From Chalciporus piperatus (Eukaryota > Basidiomycota > Agaricomycetes > Boletales > Boletaceae): DNA of 22,444 nucleotides. A model generated the notes under the pieces. That model saw only the letters and a list, made by a program, of their open reading frames with translations. It was not told where the DNA came from and did not search any database. A program made the translations under genes and the position numbers. The stretch is taken from the NCBI GenBank assembly GCA_038093975.1, contig JBBPTG010000344.1:1-22444 (forward strand), read 5' to 3'. This document shows, piece by piece, positions 19,274 through 22,444 of the stretch (position 1 is the stretch's first letter; every line of letters begins with the position of its first letter).

Positions 19274-20720
19274 ATGGAGTCATTCCCACTTTTCTTTAGA
19301 ATCCGCGCTATCACATTCTGTAAGTACACTCGCACTTACTTCCTTCGCACCAACTGACTCTTGACATGGTGGCACCATAGCCTGTATCTTAGTCTTCAGC
19401 TTCCTTTGGCTCGTTCTGTTATCCATTGAGATGTTCACTCGCTGGGATGTATCGGATAGTATTAGCCGTACGTTTCATCTCTCAACTTCGCGGTCCTGCC
19501 CCACTAAGGATACTTTAGGATCGTTGATGATACTGTTCGTCTCGACGAACACTGTTACGATGCTCATGTTACCTATTCTGTCAGTCTACTTTAATTCGTT
19601 AACCCACTTGCCATCGCTAAACAGCATCCTCAGTATCTTGGTTCAATTCCGTACTTGGTTGGACGCTGCGCGACTATTCCTGCTCTTAATTCTGCAATTG
19701 GGTGAATATCGATGCAGGCAAGCGCGTGACTCTCAAGATTCTCACCGTTTTTCGCAGGTTCTGCCGCAGCTTTCACTTACTGGAACTCACAAATTCAGTG
19801 CCCTGACCAGAGTAAGCCTTCGAATCATTGTCGGATGTCATAGCTGACATCATTCCTAGCTACAGATGATCTGGGTGTCTGCCAATTGATCAACATGTAT
19901 ACCATGATGGCGTGTTGGATCATCCCTGCGATCCGTAAGTTCGTCGACTAGCCCTCTTTACCCTTCTCGCTTATCCCATGTAACAGTGGTTCTTTACTCG
20001 ATCTACTTTGCAGTCATAGCCTACCGTCAGTCTCGAATCCCGGTTGTGGTTCAACCACAACCACGCAAAACTCGCCGGGATCTGGATCCCGAGATGTCTG
20101 AGACGGACATTCCGTCGTTTGGATCCTTTTCTACGTGGAAGGGGAAAATGAAAGAAGTCACAGAAGTGTCTCTGTTGGGAACGACCAATGATGTGCCACA
20201 GGAACAACCTCTACCGGTTCCGCTTCGGTCGCCTACAATGGTCCCTCGTCGTCACACAATTCATCCTGCGTCTTCAGAGCCGACTTTACTGGACCCACCT
20301 CGCCGTCAATCCTCTTTGGCCATGGCTGCGATGAGTCGTCCACCTGTCCCTCCACTTCCCTCGACTCAAAGACGACATTTGTCTCTCCCGCCACCGCGAC
20401 ACGGACATGTGCAGCATCGTCCCACGATGACGCTAACAATCCCGCCACCTCTCGCCCTGCATTCACAGCATACTCTCTCCCCATGCTCCTCGCATTCCTC
20501 GTACTCGACAGCCTCACCCTTGACCACGCAAGGTCCTTCTGTCGTTCTGAGACCTGGCGTTTCAGAAGCACGGTCATCGAGGGACTACCGAGAGAGTCGG
20601 AGACATCTCTCAATGATCCCTTTGTCGTCGTCTCCCAGCGAGACGCACATCGTCGAGGACAGTGGTCTGCCACGAACGAGAGCAAGGTTATCAAAGCCTG
20701 CCCCCATGTATTTCATGTAG
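19274..20720 (+). CDS. Four-TM MARVEL-like membrane protein with long Ser/Pro-rich tail
   Basis: Exons read as 19274-19319, 19381-19467, 19519-19701, 19758-19811, 19860-19934 and 19987-20720; phases join to 392 residues, or 377 if a further 45-bp intron at 19580-19624 is removed (GTCAGT...AACAG). Four hydrophobic helices with short loops: CILVFSFLWLVLLSIEMF (about 17-34), SLMILFVSTNTVTMLMLPIL (46-65), WLDAARLFLLLILQLGSAAA, and MMACWIIPAILVLYSIYFAV. The short loop between TM3 and TM4 has two cysteines (QIQCPDQ and LGVCQ), as in many MARVEL/tetraspan proteins. The C-terminal ~230 residues, on the cytosolic side if both ends are inside, are disordered, rich in Pro, Ser and Arg, with RRHTIHPASSEP and RRQSSLA kinase-like sites. 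MARVEL assignment rests on topology, not on a diagnostic motif. The start is the first ATG after the TATA-like box. Confidence 0.7.
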
Positions 20721-21264
20721 AACCAGTAAGCATTTTCGCCTCCTTTTTGGTGTAGCGTAGTACAGGATGTGTCTCAAAATGCTTATGACATCAGCTGGAA
20801 GTATGAGGTGGGTTTGACAAGGTGAACAAAGCTGCTTGCATCCGCAAATAACTTGAATGTTGGCGTCGTGGTGTCACGCATAAGATCGCCAACAACTTAT
20901 GTCGAGAAATTTACAAGCTGTGCACCCCCCAAATTTGATCCCAGGCGGGCATTCGTAGTCGACAGGTAGGGGAGTCGAGCTCGAGAACAGGTACTATACT
21001 ACAGTACTAGTACTACTTGGTAGTAGACGCGGGTAGATAGGCCGGAAGCAATCTGATTACAGTTCGCCTAATCCCCACTGACAAGCCACGGATCCCGCCT
21101 AAATTTGCCTCGACGTGGACGTTTCTGTCATCGACGAGCGCGACCCTGCTTGATGATCATCAACCGGTCGTACACAGTCCTACTACACAAGAGGCCTCGA
21201 CTACGAAACACTTGTTCGACTTGCAACACACATCCATTAGCGCTGGACAAACTGACAAGTTACG
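20721..21264. other. Gene-free spacer with TAGTA palindrome cluster
   Basis: No gene. AGTACTAGTACT at 21003-21014 is a perfect 12-bp palindrome, immediately followed by a hairpin TACTAC-TTG-GTAGTA (21011-21025). The rest is 3' flank of the MARVEL-like gene and promoter of the IST1 gene. A plus-strand frame from 21105 to 21353 overlaps the IST1 start in another frame and is rejected. Confidence 0.5.
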
Positions 21265-22444
21265 ATGGAGAACTGGGATCCCGTTGCTTTCAAGGCAAGT
21301 CTACTCGTCCGTTCAAGACAGTCTCGCTAACACCCATGTATTCACCTGTTTGAACAAATAGACCCTTCTCCGAACCACCTCTCAGCGTCTTGGACAGCTA
21401 CAAGAGCGCATGGACTCAAATGGCCAACTCACGCGACACGACATATCAGCATACCTCGGCCAAGGCAACGTCGCCGTCGCGAGAGCCAAGGCTGCAAATC
21501 TCATACAAGACGATGTCATGGGTGACCTCTTGGAGGAACTTGAGATGCTGGTTGGCACTGTGGGGAATCACGTCGGGGAATTGGAGAGCGTTCCGAATGG
21601 GTGAGTGGGTTTTTGTCGGATGGGATTCCAAGTGTTTTTTTGCTGAGGTCGTGGGTTGATGTGTCTCGACGTTTGACATGGGTCTAGCAAGCCTTTGAGC
21701 CCGACTTTGTTGGAGGCTGCTGCCAGCATCATTCATGCGGCGCCGAGCACCGAGTCGAAAGGTGAGATAATGCTGAGGTTGCGTTCGGCAACGCCCTGCA
21801 GTGATGATCCCGTTATCTGACTCCCATCGCCAAGACCTGGACGCGGTTAGGGAGATATTGATACAAAGACTGGGACCCGTCGTCGCACAGGCTGCCTCAG
21901 CCAGTAGGAACAACCACGTCTCTCCGCGCGTAAGTCGTTCAATCGTACCCCTGATTATATCCTACTTGAAATTGGCCTGATCTGACCTGTCGATCGGTTC
22001 ATGGCAGATCATGCAAATACTCTCTTCCCCAACGCCGTCCGCCTCGAAAATGGACGACTACCTGCTCGATATCGCGCAGACCTTTGGAGTGAAGTGGGTT
22101 CCTGAACCTCGAAGGGAAGATTTGTACGTTTGGCTCCGCGATAGAGTCGTCAGACAATTGTTGAGTCTTGGTGGCTTTTACCCCCACTTGTAGGCGAACT
22201 GTCATCTCGGAAATCCTGCGCACGGAACCAGGTTCTCCGCTTCTGGTAGATATTCCACGGTTGCGCGAGATATGTGCACATGGTTCGTGATTCGTTCAAA
22301 AGTCGCCGGCGATCGTGTCCTAGGTGTCAGATTGATTGTGCTTCGTGAATATAGGTCTCCCGGATAATCCACCCTGGATAAGGCCTCGAGTATGGAGGTG
22401 AGATGCCTGCTTGTATGCGTGTGCTTGAGGCCGCTGACGTGAGC
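21265..22444 (+). CDS. IST1-domain protein continuing into a TBC-like region (3' end outside window)
   Basis: IST1 proteins are ESCRT-III-like and regulate Vps4 on endosomes. Exons: 21265-21294, 21362-21600, 21688-21761, 21835-21929, 22008-22123, 22194-22282 and 22355-22397, then a GTGAGA donor with the next exon beyond the edge. The IST1 domain starts TLLRTTSQRLGQLQERMDSN (residues 11-30) and includes RHDISAYLGQGN, VARAKAANLIQDD, LLEELEMLVGTV, DLDAVREILIQRLGP, and MDDYLLDIAQTFGVKW (about 162-177). After that, exons 6-7 encode SEILRTEPGSP, VDIPRLREICAHGLPD and PPWIRPRVWR (about 190-228), which has the GIPD..LR..VW pattern that opens a TBC (RabGAP) domain. Intron 1 has a GC donor (AAG|GCAAGT). 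Intron 3 has a choice of acceptor (CAAG at 21834 preferred over CAG at 21800). IST1 is solid; the TBC part is an inference from one motif. Confidence 0.78.

Noticed and set aside
1..22444. tRNA or rRNA genes
   Set aside because: No T-loop GTTCRANNC with matching A-box and acceptor stem was found by eye on either strand; a covariance-model scan would settle it.

Overview
This is nuclear DNA of a filamentous fungus, most likely a mushroom-forming basidiomycete (Agaricomycetes). The genes are densely spaced and cut by many 45-95 bp introns with GT(A/G)NGT-type donors. Several family remnants (FunK1 kinase, CK1-like kinase, Agaricomycete-type TPR array, arrestin-like protein) are typical of mushroom genomes. 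No tRNA, rRNA, CRISPR array or bacterial-style operon was seen. Gene models below come from reading splice sites and family resemblance by eye; no alignment was run.

Layout. (1) 1-2085 is repeat-rich: the 5' end of an unknown gene, a 162-bp tandem repeat carrying CGCGCAATT inverted repeats, a ~184-bp satellite of alternating 17-bp dyads and CACGTG sites, and two short telomere-like tracts facing each other around LTR-like sequence. (2) 2086-4648 (-) is a badly broken Dicer-like RNase III pseudogene whose 3' end is lost exactly at one telomere-like tract. (3) 5484-9405 is an intact head-to-head pair: the U2 snRNP protein SF3B2/Cus1 (-) and the Bub3-binding zinc-finger protein BuGZ/ZNF207 (+), sharing a ~290-bp promoter. 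(4) 10263-16018 is a gene graveyard: a CK1-like kinase without its catalytic core, a FunK1 kinase fragment, an arrestin-like pseudogene containing a perfect 255-bp tandem duplication, and a TPR array that stops mid-repeat. (5) 16849-22444 is intact again: an MCH1-like major facilitator transporter (-), a four-TM MARVEL-like membrane protein (+), and the start of a gene that joins an ESCRT-III IST1 domain to what looks like the start of a TBC RabGAP domain (+, runs off the window).

Working together. The only pair with a clear functional link is SF3B2 and BuGZ; BuGZ homologues are reported to act with the spliceosome as well as with Bub3, so a shared promoter is sensible. The IST1-TBC gene would connect ESCRT-III/Vps4 control with Rab inactivation on endosomes, and the neighbouring MCH1-like transporter carries an acidic dileucine signal of the type used for vacuolar sorting. 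The intact state of the housekeeping genes on both sides argues that the many frameshifts in the pseudogenes are real and not poor sequence quality.
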